Notes: generated by a model from the sequence alone, not told the origin. A DNA stretch of 64,000 bases from Lacrimispora indolis DSM 755 (GCF_000526995.1 NZ_AZUI01000001.1:5436001-5500000); one strand, 5' to 3'; shown: positions 19,600 through 28,745, numbered from the stretch's first letter. Program-made: numbers and translations.

Positions 19600-19640
19600 A
19601 AAAAACGTAGAACGCAAGTGAGGAGCACTTAACTTTTACG
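19600..19640 (-). terminator. Terminator after the FAD-subunit gene
   Basis: The minus strand reads CGTAAAAGTTAAGTG, loop CTCCT, then CACTTGCGTTCTACG and TTTTTT. The stem has an internal bulge. It lies 60 bp past the FAD-subunit stop and just before a second hairpin, so the molybdoenzyme gene may be separately controlled. Confidence 0.65.
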
Positions 19641-19699
19641 GAACGAGGGCAGATACAAGCTCTAAAACGGCTGAAATATTGCAATTTACATTTACTTTT

Positions 19700-20581
19700 T
19701 TATTTCAGTACAATATTAATTTCAGCAAGTGATTCATAAAGACCATCTGGCAAAAAATTTCTAATAACCGTTTTTCTATACTCTCTTCTGCTTCGAGACT
19801 GAACAATATCAGATGGAATATATTTAACAATTTCATGAATAATTTCCTTTGAAATAAGGTTACCTTTTAAATTGTCTTCAATCTCTTTTAACCTTGCAGG
19901 AAGCGGACCAACTCCTCCAAACGCAATTCTCACATCTTCAAAATATCTACCTGTTTTATCAGCTTTTACTAAAAAAGCAGAATTCACAGCAGAAATGCAT
20001 AAAGAACGCCTAAGCCCTACTTTTTTAAATGCACATCCATAATCTTTTAATATAGGACATGAAACTGAGTGGATAATTTCACCTTTAAATAATGCGGTTT
20101 TACCAACTCCCTTAATAAAATCAGCGATTGGTATATCTCTTTTGCAGATGCCTTGCTCATTCTTCATAATAGTATGAATGATTGCATCCATCGCTAATAA
20201 AGGCGGAAGCATATCTCCGGTAGGAGATGCATTGGCTAGGTTTCCTCCAACGGTTGCCATTTCTCGTATTTGCTGTTCAGCAAACCAGATAGCTGCATGC
20301 TTCATCAAAGGCACATGGTCAGTCAACCTGGGATCTTCTAAAAACTGTTGAATCCTGGTATTAGAACCAAATGTTATAAAATCATCTCTGGATTCTATAA
20401 TAGAAAAATCTCCAATGCTGCTTATATCGACAGCAAATTTGGGATTACTAAAAACATTTTTTTCTTTTGCAAAAAGGTCTGTTCCTCCGGAAATAATATC
20501 AAAAGAATCATCATTACTTTCAATTATACTGAAAAGTTCTTCCTTTGATTTGGGCATATAATAGTCTTTGTATTGAAGCAT
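19700..20581 (-). CDS. FAD-binding subunit of the xanthine-dehydrogenase-family enzyme
   Basis: 293 residues of the CoxM/XdhB type. FAD-binding segments are ISGGTDLFAKE (about residue 35) and MATVGGNLANASPTGDMLPP (about 110); the C-terminal CO-dehydrogenase flavoprotein domain contains AFGGVGPLPARL. It passes electrons from the Fe-S clusters of the 953-residue partner to NAD or another acceptor. It is the gene immediately upstream of the partner, but two hairpins lie between them. Confidence 0.92.
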   Translation of the reverse strand: MLQYKDYYMPKSKEELFSIIESNDDSFDIISGGTDLFAKEKNVFSNPKFAVDISSIGDFSIIESRDDFITFGSNTRIQQFLEDPRLTDHVPLMKHAAIWFAEQQIREMATVGGNLANASPTGDMLPPLLAMDAIIHTIMKNEQGICKRDIPIADFIKGVGKTALFKGEIIHSVSCPILKDYGCAFKKVGLRRSLCISAVNSAFLVKADKTGRYFEDVRIAFGGVGPLPARLKEIEDNLKGNLISKEIIHEIVKYIPSDIVQSRSRREYRKTVIRNFLPDGLYESLAEINIVLK

Positions 20582-20594
20582 GCAACTTTTTCTC

Positions 20595-21701
20595 CTATCC
20601 CGGTATCTTCACAACAACTTTGATAGCGTCATCAATTCTTTCTTTTGAATATTTCAGCGCTGTAAGCAAATCATTAAAACCAAATGTATGAGTATGGATT
20701 AGAGAAGCATCAAAATATTTTTCACTGATTAATGAAGCAGCTCTGTGAACAGCACTCTTACCTTCACCTCTAATACCAAACATAGAAATATTATTGCGAA
20801 CTAAAGCTGCGACATCAACTTCAACAGGCTTTGACGGGAAAGCGGCTAAACAGATTTTTCCACCTCTTTTGAGCATCTTGGCAGCATCATTGATAGCACT
20901 TGCAGCTCCAGAGCATTCCAGTACATAGTGAACACCTTCACCGTTCGTAATCGTTTTAACTGCTTCAACTACATCTTCATTTCTGACATTTACCGTATAA
21001 TCTGCACCAAGTTTTTTTCCAAGTTCAAGTCTGCTATCTCTTGTACCCGTCAAAATAACCGGACTCGCGCCTAAAGTTTTAGCAACCGCTACTCCCATTA
21101 AACCGATAGGACCCGGACCTGTTACAACCAGCGACTGACCTGCAAATAAACCGCCAAGTGCATCTAAGCCATACATAGCGGTTCCGGCTGTTACAATCAG
21201 TGTTGCTTCTTCATCTGTAACATTGTCTCCGACATGACATAAAGTATTAACATTGTTAATAGCATATTCAGCAAAGGCGCCGTCTGTTGTAAAGCCGTTA
21301 GCTCTGTGACCTTTGTCATTTCCTTCGTAATTTTTGCCATAGTTTAAGCAGGAGGTATACATACCTTCACGGCAACGTTCACATCTTCCGCATCCGGCAT
21401 GAATCTCCACGGCTACTCTATCACCGACTTTATACTCATCAACGCCTTGTCCTAACTTTACGATAGTACCCATGTATTCATGACCCGGTGTAAACCCTTT
21501 ATTGAAAGGTAAACCACCTTGAATCAAAGCAGGTGAACCACGTTCGATAATCTCTAAGTCAGTTGCACAGATCGCTACTGCATCAACTCTTACAAGTACT
21601 TCTGCTTTTCCGGGTTGCGGAACTGTTTTTTCTGTTAGTGTAAGCTCACCGGGGTTTCCCAAAACCCACGCTTTCATCTTCTCGGGGATTTCATACTTCA
21701 T
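20595..21701 (-). CDS. Zinc-dependent medium-chain alcohol/polyol dehydrogenase
   Basis: 368 residues. Catalytic zinc site: CATDLEIIERG and PGHEYMGTIV; structural zinc cysteines CGRCERCREGMYTSC; Rossmann motif VTGPGPIGLMGVAVAK. It resembles threonine/sorbitol dehydrogenases, which oxidise secondary hydroxyls with NAD(P). It lies between the IolD-like gene and the FAD subunit; 13 bp separate it from the latter. A plausible role is oxidising a ring or chain hydroxyl to the ketone used by the IolD-like enzyme. AAGGAGATA precedes the ATG. Confidence 0.92.
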   Translation of the reverse strand: MKYEIPEKMKAWVLGNPGELTLTEKTVPQPGKAEVLVRVDAVAICATDLEIIERGSPALIQGGLPFNKGFTPGHEYMGTIVKLGQGVDEYKVGDRVAVEIHAGCGRCERCREGMYTSCLNYGKNYEGNDKGHRANGFTTDGAFAEYAINNVNTLCHVGDNVTDEEATLIVTAGTAMYGLDALGGLFAGQSLVVTGPGPIGLMGVAVAKTLGASPVILTGTRDSRLELGKKLGADYTVNVRNEDVVEAVKTITNGEGVHYVLECSGAASAINDAAKMLKRGGKICLAAFPSKPVEVDVAALVRNNISMFGIRGEGKSAVHRAASLISEKYFDASLIHTHTFGFNDLLTALKYSKERIDDAIKVVVKIPG

Positions 21702-21786
21702 AAAAATATCTCCTTTTTAATGTTATATTTTACCTGTAGCAATTTGCATCTGCTACTAATAATTTAAACGGATCTACTATGTTGTT

Positions 21787-23667
21787 TTAAAAGCCAATTT
21801 CATGCTTCAGTTTCTGAACCCTTTCGCACCAATTGCCAACATTCCAATCTCCGAAAGCACCAAGACCGGACAATTCATCACTTCCGTAATATACAGGAAC
21901 ATGGATCAGGGACAGTCCATCATACTCATATGCCTGCTTTAAAGCTTTTTCTAATTCTTCTATGGTTTCTCCGCCATAGAAACCTTTCACACCTTTTACA
22001 GACTCTGCCATTTGTACGTAGTCAACAACCACTGCATCATCGGTTTTATATTCTTTGTCATACTGAGAGTATTGAAGACTGGTGATAGCGCCCATACGGC
22101 GGTTATCAAACAGGACAATCATACCTTTTAATTTATGTTGAACTGCATCAATTAAAATTTGAGGATTCATCATAAAGCTGCCGTCACCTGTAAAGGCCAT
22201 AGGATATTCATTCTTCCCGGACAATGCAAAAGCAAGCATGGAAGAAACTGCAAAACCCATATAAGATGCACCGGTTTCTGTTATCGTTTGTCCGGGTTTT
22301 TCATCAGTCACAATTTGGAAACCATTTGCCTGAACATCACCTGCATCAAATATTTTAATGCATCCATACACATCAGCAAAATCTACTGCTTTTTTTATTG
22401 CAGCCGGTTCTGTTAGAATAGTTTTTTTCCATTTTTCATCTTCTAAAACAGGATTATCATATCTTAATTGTTTAAAAGAATCCCACTCGTTCCGTTTATT
22501 TATGCACTCTTTTAACCACTCAGGGTCAGATGATTTACTTTTGGCATTTTTTACCAGATCTATTAATTTCAGGATAACTTCCTGTGCATCTCCTTGTAAA
22601 CGCACACTATTGTTATACTGACCCAAGTCATCATAATCACAATTAATATTAATGATTTTCCTTGCCTTTCGATAAGCAGTTCCGGAACTATCCCATTGAC
22701 AAACGCCTCTTGCTCCAATGACAATCATTAAGTCACATTCATTCATAGCATAATTTCCGCAAATTGATCCTTTAGAACCGCCAACACCCATATTGCGCAA
22801 TTTTGAATATGGATATAAGCCCGGGACCTGAGGGCCATGTACATATGCGGCATCGATGAGGTCTAAAAATTCCTCTAATACTTCAGGAGATACATTTGCA
22901 GCTCCGCCTCCGGTTTTAACTGTGATTCTGGTTGAATTACAGATAGACTCCAGTGCGTCATTAAAAAGATTTAAATCTGTACTTATGATTTTTGACTCCT
23001 GTGATCTTTGAGGAAACTCAAGCAAATTGCAGTCTTTCATCAATTTTGGTTGAATATTCATTGGAAGCAACATATAAAACGGTGATTGTTTTACACCCCC
23101 ATTGACGGTAGCATCACCTCTTTTTAAAGCTGTAAAAACAGCTTCCGGGGTATGTAATGAATATGCAGATCCTAGTGTTGAAAAAAGACGAAGAAAAAGC
23201 TCTTGTTCTCTTTTCGGGATTTGCTGCATATTCGGTCCTTCACTATGACTTGTTTCATCTCCCATAAGATAATATACGCCAAGGCCATTGGACAATGAAA
23301 CTAAGGATCCGGCTACTGCTTGTAACGCTCCTGGTCCAATAGAAGTAAAAACTGCCGAAACTTCATTATACTTCCATCGAAGCATCGATGCCACATGAGA
23401 TGCTTCTACTTCATTGCGGACATTTACTGTCCTGATAGCATTTTCTTCTTCGTATATACGCAGTATTTCTCCTACATCTGTCATTCCATGACCAAAAATA
23501 CCTATAAAAGTTCTGACACCTTGATTTAATAAGCCTAAAACAACAGCTTCACTGAGACTGATATCCTGAAATTGTTTTAAGCTGCCTGCTTCTACAGCTT
23601 TTTGTAAGGTGCCATAAGTTTTAATCTCTTTCGCACGTTTTCTTCTTTGTTCAATTATTTCATTCAT
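21787..23667 (-). CDS. IolD-like TPP-dependent hydrolase (acetolactate synthase superfamily)
   Basis: 626 residues with the three TPP-enzyme domains. The pyrimidine domain has IGIFGHGMTDVGEIL and the glutamate in VRNEVEASH; the TPP domain has FTGDGSFMMNPQILIDA and LFDNRRMG. Length and the GIFGHG opening match IolD, which hydrolyses a trihydroxycyclohexane-dione in inositol breakdown. No other inositol gene (iolB, C, E, G or J) is present, so the natural substrate is probably a related cyclic 1,2- or 1,3-dione. It sits 12 bp downstream of the RpiB-like gene. GAGG supports the start. Confidence 0.85.
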   Translation of the reverse strand: MNEIIEQRRKRAKEIKTYGTLQKAVEAGSLKQFQDISLSEAVVLGLLNQGVRTFIGIFGHGMTDVGEILRIYEEENAIRTVNVRNEVEASHVASMLRWKYNEVSAVFTSIGPGALQAVAGSLVSLSNGLGVYYLMGDETSHSEGPNMQQIPKREQELFLRLFSTLGSAYSLHTPEAVFTALKRGDATVNGGVKQSPFYMLLPMNIQPKLMKDCNLLEFPQRSQESKIISTDLNLFNDALESICNSTRITVKTGGGAANVSPEVLEEFLDLIDAAYVHGPQVPGLYPYSKLRNMGVGGSKGSICGNYAMNECDLMIVIGARGVCQWDSSGTAYRKARKIININCDYDDLGQYNNSVRLQGDAQEVILKLIDLVKNAKSKSSDPEWLKECINKRNEWDSFKQLRYDNPVLEDEKWKKTILTEPAAIKKAVDFADVYGCIKIFDAGDVQANGFQIVTDEKPGQTITETGASYMGFAVSSMLAFALSGKNEYPMAFTGDGSFMMNPQILIDAVQHKLKGMIVLFDNRRMGAITSLQYSQYDKEYKTDDAVVVDYVQMAESVKGVKGFYGGETIEELEKALKQAYEYDGLSLIHVPVYYGSDELSGLGAFGDWNVGNWCERVQKLKHEIGF

Positions 23668-23679
23668 ACTTAAACCTCA

Positions 23680-24294
23680 TTAATCCTCAATATATTTTTG
23701 TAATAGAGTTTGTGTTTTTTTATCTAAGACACTGATAAAACCAGGGAAACAGGCAACTGCTTTTACAATTTCATATGGCATATCATCAAGTATTTCAAGA
23801 AAAGGTCTATGGGCAATTTGAGAAATACGTGAAAGAGTCTGTCTTGACTTTTGCTGTGATTCTTTTCTGGTTTCAGGATAGCCGCATCCACTTTCAACGC
23901 TGAAAATCCGATCAAAGATAAAACGAAGATTTACATCTGCCGCCCAGCCATAACCTTGATTTAAGGGTAAAGAAATACAATTTCCTCCATTGATTTGTGT
24001 GAACAGCCAGGCGTCTAAAGAAGTAGAAATCAGTCCGCAAAATACTCCCGGATACTGCATCGCAGCATTTAAATATCCTTGTCCTGTCCCACAGCCTCCA
24101 ACAACAAAATCAACTGAGTCAGAGTTTAATAACATCGCTGTCATTAACCCTGTATGTATATATGTCAGTTCCGGCAATTCTGGATTTCCGGTCATACCTA
24201 AATTTAAAACTTCATGTCCCCGGCCTTCTAATGCCTTAATAATATCACTGTTTTTTTGTTGAGCGCTTACTTCATTGATTACTGCGATACGCAT
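23680..24294 (-). CDS. RpiB/LacAB-family sugar isomerase-like protein
   Basis: 204 residues. The core resembles ribose-5-phosphate isomerase B/LacAB: MRIAVINEVSAQQKN and the active-site loop VVGGCGTGQG (Cys present), then FCGLISTSLDAWLFTQINGG. It is about 50 residues longer than typical RpiB, with a C-terminal extension containing ISQIAHRPFLEILDDMPYEI. It probably interconverts an aldose/ketose or a related hydroxy-ketone in this pathway. AAGGAGG precedes the ATG. Confidence 0.85.
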   Translation of the reverse strand: MRIAVINEVSAQQKNSDIIKALEGRGHEVLNLGMTGNPELPELTYIHTGLMTAMLLNSDSVDFVVGGCGTGQGYLNAAMQYPGVFCGLISTSLDAWLFTQINGGNCISLPLNQGYGWAADVNLRFIFDRIFSVESGCGYPETRKESQQKSRQTLSRISQIAHRPFLEILDDMPYEIVKAVACFPGFISVLDKKTQTLLQKYIED

Positions 24295-24322
24295 AAATAC
24301 CTCCTTATTATTCTTGATAGTT

Positions 24323-25264
24323 TTAATCGGTATTTTTAATTAATTCTTCTGTTCTGTCTGCAATATCCTGAACATTCATTTTCAGTTTACTAAATATGGC
24401 TTCATCATCACCTGACTCAAGAAAAATATCCGGAAAACCAATTCTAAGCAGAGGACAACAATGTTTTTCTGTTAATACTTCCGCAACAGCACCGCCAAGA
24501 CCGCCAATTCTGCTATGATTTTCAACAGTTATAATTCTTCCGCATTCTCTGGCTGCTTTAATAATTATTTCTTCATCCAACGGTTTTATTGTTCCCATAT
24601 GAATCACACGAACATTAATTCCTTTTTTCCGCAGCAGCTTACCGGCTTCTAATGCTTTTGGACTCATCATCCCGGTTGAAATAATTGCAGCATCCTTTCC
24701 ATCCATGAGCTCAACACCTTTTCCTAATTCCATCTTATAAGACTCCGGAAAGATAGTAGGAACAGGACATCTGACAGTTCTTAAATAGACCGGTCCCGGT
24801 GTTTCAAGTGCTAAGCGGACAGCAGCTGCAGTTTCAATCGCATCACTTGGATTTAATATTGTCATATTTGGCATGGCTCTCATAAGTGCCATATCAGCTA
24901 CAGATGAGTGTGTCGCTCCGGCTCTGCCCGTCGGAAGGCCGACATAAGCAGCATTAATTTTAACGTTTAATTTTGTATATGCAACCGAAACACGAATTTG
25001 ATCAGCCGCACGTTTTGCTAAAAAGACAGCAAAAGCAGAAACAAAAGGGATACAGCCAACAGACGCCATTCCGGCTGCCATTCCAACCATATTTGCCTCC
25101 GCAATTCCACATTGGATAAATCTTTGTGGATATTGTTCTCTAAAAAGATGTGTTTGTGTTGAAGGACATACATCCGCATCTAATACATGAAGCATAGGAT
25201 ATTCATCAGCGAGGTCTACTAAAGCTTTTCCAAAAGCCACTCTTGGTGCAACCATATTATTCAT
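24323..25264 (-). CDS. Transketolase, C-terminal subunit (set 1)
   Basis: 313 residues: pyrimidine-binding domain (ARVAFGKALVDLA-type start, then FIQCGIAEANMVGMAAGMAS with the catalytic Glu) and the C-terminal domain (IITVENHSRIGGLGGAVAEV). It pairs with the N-terminal subunit two bases upstream to make a full transketolase, as in split transketolases of anaerobes. It would move two-carbon units between sugar phosphates or analogous substrates of this pathway. Confidence 0.93.
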   Translation of the reverse strand: MNNMVAPRVAFGKALVDLADEYPMLHVLDADVCPSTQTHLFREQYPQRFIQCGIAEANMVGMAAGMASVGCIPFVSAFAVFLAKRAADQIRVSVAYTKLNVKINAAYVGLPTGRAGATHSSVADMALMRAMPNMTILNPSDAIETAAAVRLALETPGPVYLRTVRCPVPTIFPESYKMELGKGVELMDGKDAAIISTGMMSPKALEAGKLLRKKGINVRVIHMGTIKPLDEEIIIKAARECGRIITVENHSRIGGLGGAVAEVLTEKHCCPLLRIGFPDIFLESGDDEAIFSKLKMNVQDIADRTEELIKNTD

Positions 25265-25266
25265 AC

Positions 25267-26091
25267 TTATCTCTCCAATTCTTTCATAGCCAAGGCATAT
25301 TCCTCTTTATTAGGAGCCTTGCCATGCCAATGGTAATCATTTTCCATAAATGAAACGCCTTTACCTTTGACAGTCTTTGCTAAAATCATAACAGGTCCTT
25401 CATTTGATAAGTTTTTAGCATGTTCAAGTGTTGATACAAGCTCTGTCATAGAGTGTCCGTCACATTCTAAAACAGTCCAGTCAAATGCTTCCCATTTTTT
25501 CTTTAAGGAACCCAGTGAGAGAGTTTTATTTACTTCTCCCGATAATTGAACACCGTTATAATCGGTAATACCAATCAGACCTTTTGTTTTATTTGCCCCT
25601 GCATACATAGCAGCTTCCCACACTTGACCTTCTTGAGATTCTCCATCGCCAAGGAGTGTATATACATAAAAATCTAAATTTTTTGCATCTCTGCCGGTAC
25701 ACATACCTATACCTAAGGATAAGCCTTGACCTAAAGATCCGGATGAAATATCAACCCCCGGTGTTTTGTGCATATCCGGATGTCCTTGGAGAATAGTTCC
25801 TTCTTGATCAAAAGTCAAAAGCACTTCCAATGGAAAGAAACCTCTCTTAGCCAATGTACAATAATATCCGGGTGTTGAGTGTCCTTTGGAAAGGATAAAA
25901 CGATCTCTGTTTTCCATTCTCGGATTGCTTGTATCTATATTCATTATACGAAAAAATAAGGCAGTCAGAATATCGGCTTCGGATAAAGAGCCTCCGGTAT
26001 GACCGCATCCTGCATTAAAAATTGTCTTTAATATGTGACGTCTGATATCAATAGCCGTAGCTTCAAGATCAGGAATACTCATTTTATTCAT
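25267..26091 (-). CDS. Transketolase, N-terminal subunit (set 1)
   Basis: 274 residues, TPP-binding domain: GCGHTGGSLSEADILTALFF, LSKGHSTPGYYCTLAKRGFF and the TPP/magnesium motif LLGDGESQEGQVWEAAMYAG. It forms one enzyme with the downstream C-terminal subunit. It is the second gene of the cluster, after the semialdehyde dehydrogenase. TAGGAG precedes the ATG. Confidence 0.94.
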   Translation of the reverse strand: MNKMSIPDLEATAIDIRRHILKTIFNAGCGHTGGSLSEADILTALFFRIMNIDTSNPRMENRDRFILSKGHSTPGYYCTLAKRGFFPLEVLLTFDQEGTILQGHPDMHKTPGVDISSGSLGQGLSLGIGMCTGRDAKNLDFYVYTLLGDGESQEGQVWEAAMYAGANKTKGLIGITDYNGVQLSGEVNKTLSLGSLKKKWEAFDWTVLECDGHSMTELVSTLEHAKNLSNEGPVMILAKTVKGKGVSFMENDYHWHGKAPNKEEYALAMKELER

Positions 26092-26151
26092 AATTTTACT
26101 CCTAGCCTATTTAAGACTTATCATTATAATCGGTTTATGTTGCGACTATCC

Positions 26152-27654
26152 TTATATTGTACCATCCCATGTTGACACTTCGGTCTGATGGATCTCACCT
26201 TCATCAAACCAATGACTCGTTACTACTTTCGTCTCTGTATAGAAACGGTAGCCGTCTTTTCCAAGGCAGTGTAAATCGCCTATAAAAGATTTCTTATGTC
26301 CCGAGAATGGGAATGCACCTACTGGGACGGGAATACCAACATTCACACCAACCATGCCGCCATCTGTGTATCTTGCAAATTCTCTTGCATAATATCCGTT
26401 TTGCGTAAATATAACAGAGCCGTTTGCAAATTCATTGTGATTCATAAGCGCCAAACCTTCATCAAAGTTTTTCACACGTTTGATACAAAGTACGGGACCA
26501 AATATTTCGTTGTCTCCAATTGTCATATCCGGTTTGATGTGGTCTAAAATAGTTGGCCCGATATAGAATCCGTTCCCGAAACCTTCCACCTTCACACCTC
26601 TTCCGTCTAACGCAAGCGTAGCACCTTCTTCCAAACCTTTTTCTATCCAGGAAAGTACGGATTTCATATGAGACTCATTGACTACAGGGCCCATTTTTGA
26701 TTCTTTATCATACGCAGGACCCACTTTTATTTTAGAGGCCAAATTCACAATTTCTGCAACCAGTTCATCCGCAATTGCTTCTTCCACAACCACTACAGGC
26801 AATGCCATACATCTCTCTCCGGCACAGCCAAATGATGCATTGATGATGCCTGCGGCCGTCCTCTTAATAGGCGCATCCCTTAAAACTAAAGCATGATTCT
26901 TCGCTTCGCACAAAGCCTGCACTCTTTTTCCGTGAGCTGCTGCCGTGGAATAAATATGCATCCCCACGCTTGTAGAACCGACGAAACTGATACCTTTGAT
27001 GTCTTCATGTTTTAATAAGATTTCTGCTTCATTTCTTGAACAAGTTACAATATTAAGCACTCCGTCAGGTAATCCGGCCTCTTTATATAATTCAGCAATC
27101 CTCATACACGTCTGCGGTGTAAATGTAGCCGCTTTTAATACGATTGTGTTACCGCAAGCGATACACATAGGTGTCATCCATCCCATAGGAATCATTGCCG
27201 GAAAGTTGAAAGGAACGATTCCCGCAAATACACCCAACGGCTCCCTGTATAATACAGTGTCATATCCGGAGGACGCATCCATAAGGCTTTCACCCATCAT
27301 AAGAGACGGCGCTGCGATTGCTTGTTCCGTACCTTCTTTTGCCTTTAAAACATCTCCTTTTGCTTCATCCCATGTCTTTCCATTTTCTGTAGCCAAGAGA
27401 TGCGTCAATTCATCCATGTGCTCAATCAGTAAGTCACGTAATTTATATAAAATTTGCACTCTCTTGATAACCGGTGTACCGGACCAACCGGGATAGGCCG
27501 CTTTTGCCGCAGCTATTGCTTCTTCAACCTCCTGTGCTGTACAAGTCGGAACTTGTGCAATCACCTCTCCCGTACTCGGGTCAAACGCATCCAAATATTT
27601 TGTTGTTTTTGATTCTTTAAACTCTCCATTGATAAAATAAGGTAGTCTTTTCAT
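26152..27654 (-). CDS. CoA-acylating (methyl)malonate-semialdehyde dehydrogenase
   Basis: About 500 residues from the ATG at 27654, matching the usual family start (MKRLPYFINGEF); an upstream in-frame GTG at 27708 is possible but has no ribosome site. Family marks: catalytic Cys in FGCAGERCMALPVVVV, VPFNFPAMIPMGWM, and GIPVPVGAFPFSGHKKSF. IolA/MmsA enzymes turn malonate- or methylmalonate-semialdehyde plus CoA into acetyl- or propionyl-CoA. In this cluster it would handle the C3 fragment released after ring opening by the IolD-like enzyme, as in inositol catabolism. Confidence 0.92.
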   Translation of the reverse strand: MKRLPYFINGEFKESKTTKYLDAFDPSTGEVIAQVPTCTAQEVEEAIAAAKAAYPGWSGTPVIKRVQILYKLRDLLIEHMDELTHLLATENGKTWDEAKGDVLKAKEGTEQAIAAPSLMMGESLMDASSGYDTVLYREPLGVFAGIVPFNFPAMIPMGWMTPMCIACGNTIVLKAATFTPQTCMRIAELYKEAGLPDGVLNIVTCSRNEAEILLKHEDIKGISFVGSTSVGMHIYSTAAAHGKRVQALCEAKNHALVLRDAPIKRTAAGIINASFGCAGERCMALPVVVVEEAIADELVAEIVNLASKIKVGPAYDKESKMGPVVNESHMKSVLSWIEKGLEEGATLALDGRGVKVEGFGNGFYIGPTILDHIKPDMTIGDNEIFGPVLCIKRVKNFDEGLALMNHNEFANGSVIFTQNGYYAREFARYTDGGMVGVNVGIPVPVGAFPFSGHKKSFIGDLHCLGKDGYRFYTETKVVTSHWFDEGEIHQTEVSTWDGTI

Positions 27655-27726
27655 TGATATACAAAGCCAGTCCCTTCCGCCTTTCGGCAACTTATAGTCA
27701 GTAATCACAAAGCTTTAAATGCAAAA

Positions 27727-27778
27727 AACAAAGAAAGTTTTGTACTATACTTAATTTAGCACAAAACTTTCTTTGTTT
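27727..27778 (-). terminator. Hairpin between the LysR gene and the catabolic operon
   Basis: Arms AACAAAGAAAGTTTTGT (from 27727) and ACAAAACTTTCTTTGTTT (to 27778) flank a short loop and are followed on the minus strand by a T-run. The position 70 bp past the LysR stop fits a terminator. Because it lies just upstream of the dehydrogenase start it could also be part of a regulator site. Confidence 0.6.
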
Positions 27779-27848
27779 CCAATACTTAATTTATCATAAA
27801 TTTATAATAAATTTGTTATCATTGGCAAAATATGTATGTTTGCATTAG

Positions 27849-28745
27849 CTAAAAGCACGGTTCATAGTTGTCGGAAGTTTCAAAATAGCGGATCAAATAG
27901 TCCCTGAAGTTCTTAGCGGACGAAGACAAGTAATCATCCTCTCGCCACGTCAAATTTAAATAGCTGTAACACCTGGGAAATGCAACAGGAAGCAAAGAAA
28001 TATTATCACCGCCCAATACTTTGCCCCAAGTAATAGAAGGGGTAAAGGATACTCCCAGCCCTTTTTCAATAAAATTTTTTACCGTTTCCGGACTATTACT
28101 TTCCAGAATAATTTTGGGCTTAAAGTTCACCATTTCACAATAAAAGTCAGTTATCGTACGGATACTTTTGCCTTTTTGCAAGCAGATAAAATCCAATTCA
28201 GATAAATCATGTAAATTTATTGCTTCTTGATCTGATAAGGGATTGCTTTTAGGCAGGGCAACTAAAATTTCTTCTCTAAACAACGAACATGCGCAAGGAT
28301 GATCGAAGATCGGATGAGCAGTAGAGTATAAAAATAAATCATGGGCGGCATTTGATGCTGTTTTATAATCCCCATGCAAAATTTTAAATTTAGTCGTTGG
28401 GTAAATTTTGTTAAATTCCATTATAATTTCAGGAAGTATTTTTGATGCCGATGACAGAGAAATAATGACTGTGGTGTCAAAATCTTTTTTACTCTCCTCA
28501 ATATCTGTAGTAATACCGTCAAGCTCCTTAAAGACCCTGTTTGTTCGTTCTAACAGTATTTTGCCATATGTATTTAGCTTAATGTACTTGCCTACTCGAT
28601 CAAAAACCGCCACACCCAATTCATTTTCTAAATTATTGATTGTCCGGCTCAATGAAGGCTGCGCAATATGAAGTTCATTAGCAGCCTTAGTGAAATGTTC
28701 CAATTCCGCAATTTTTTTAAAATACAATAATGATTGAAGATCCAT
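27849..28745 (-). CDS. LysR-type transcriptional regulator
   Basis: 298 residues. N-terminal winged HTH: LYFKKIAELEHFTKAANEL, then AQPSLSRTINNLENELG. The substrate-binding domain covers about 90-298 and includes FIEKGLGVSFTPSITWGKV. It precedes the catabolic cluster on the same strand, separated by a hairpin, and is the best candidate to control it in response to a pathway intermediate. ATGAGGGGGTG lies upstream of the start. Confidence 0.92.
   Translation of the reverse strand: MDLQSLLYFKKIAELEHFTKAANELHIAQPSLSRTINNLENELGVAVFDRVGKYIKLNTYGKILLERTNRVFKELDGITTDIEESKKDFDTTVIISLSSASKILPEIIMEFNKIYPTTKFKILHGDYKTASNAAHDLFLYSTAHPIFDHPCACSLFREEILVALPKSNPLSDQEAINLHDLSELDFICLQKGKSIRTITDFYCEMVNFKPKIILESNSPETVKNFIEKGLGVSFTPSITWGKVLGGDNISLLPVAFPRCYSYLNLTWREDDYLSSSAKNFRDYLIRYFETSDNYEPCF

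Noticed and set aside
21787..27654. Inositol (iol) operon
   Set aside because: Only IolD- and IolA-like genes are present; iolB, C, E, G and J are missing and there is a molybdoenzyme and a DASS transporter, so a plain inositol pathway is not supported.
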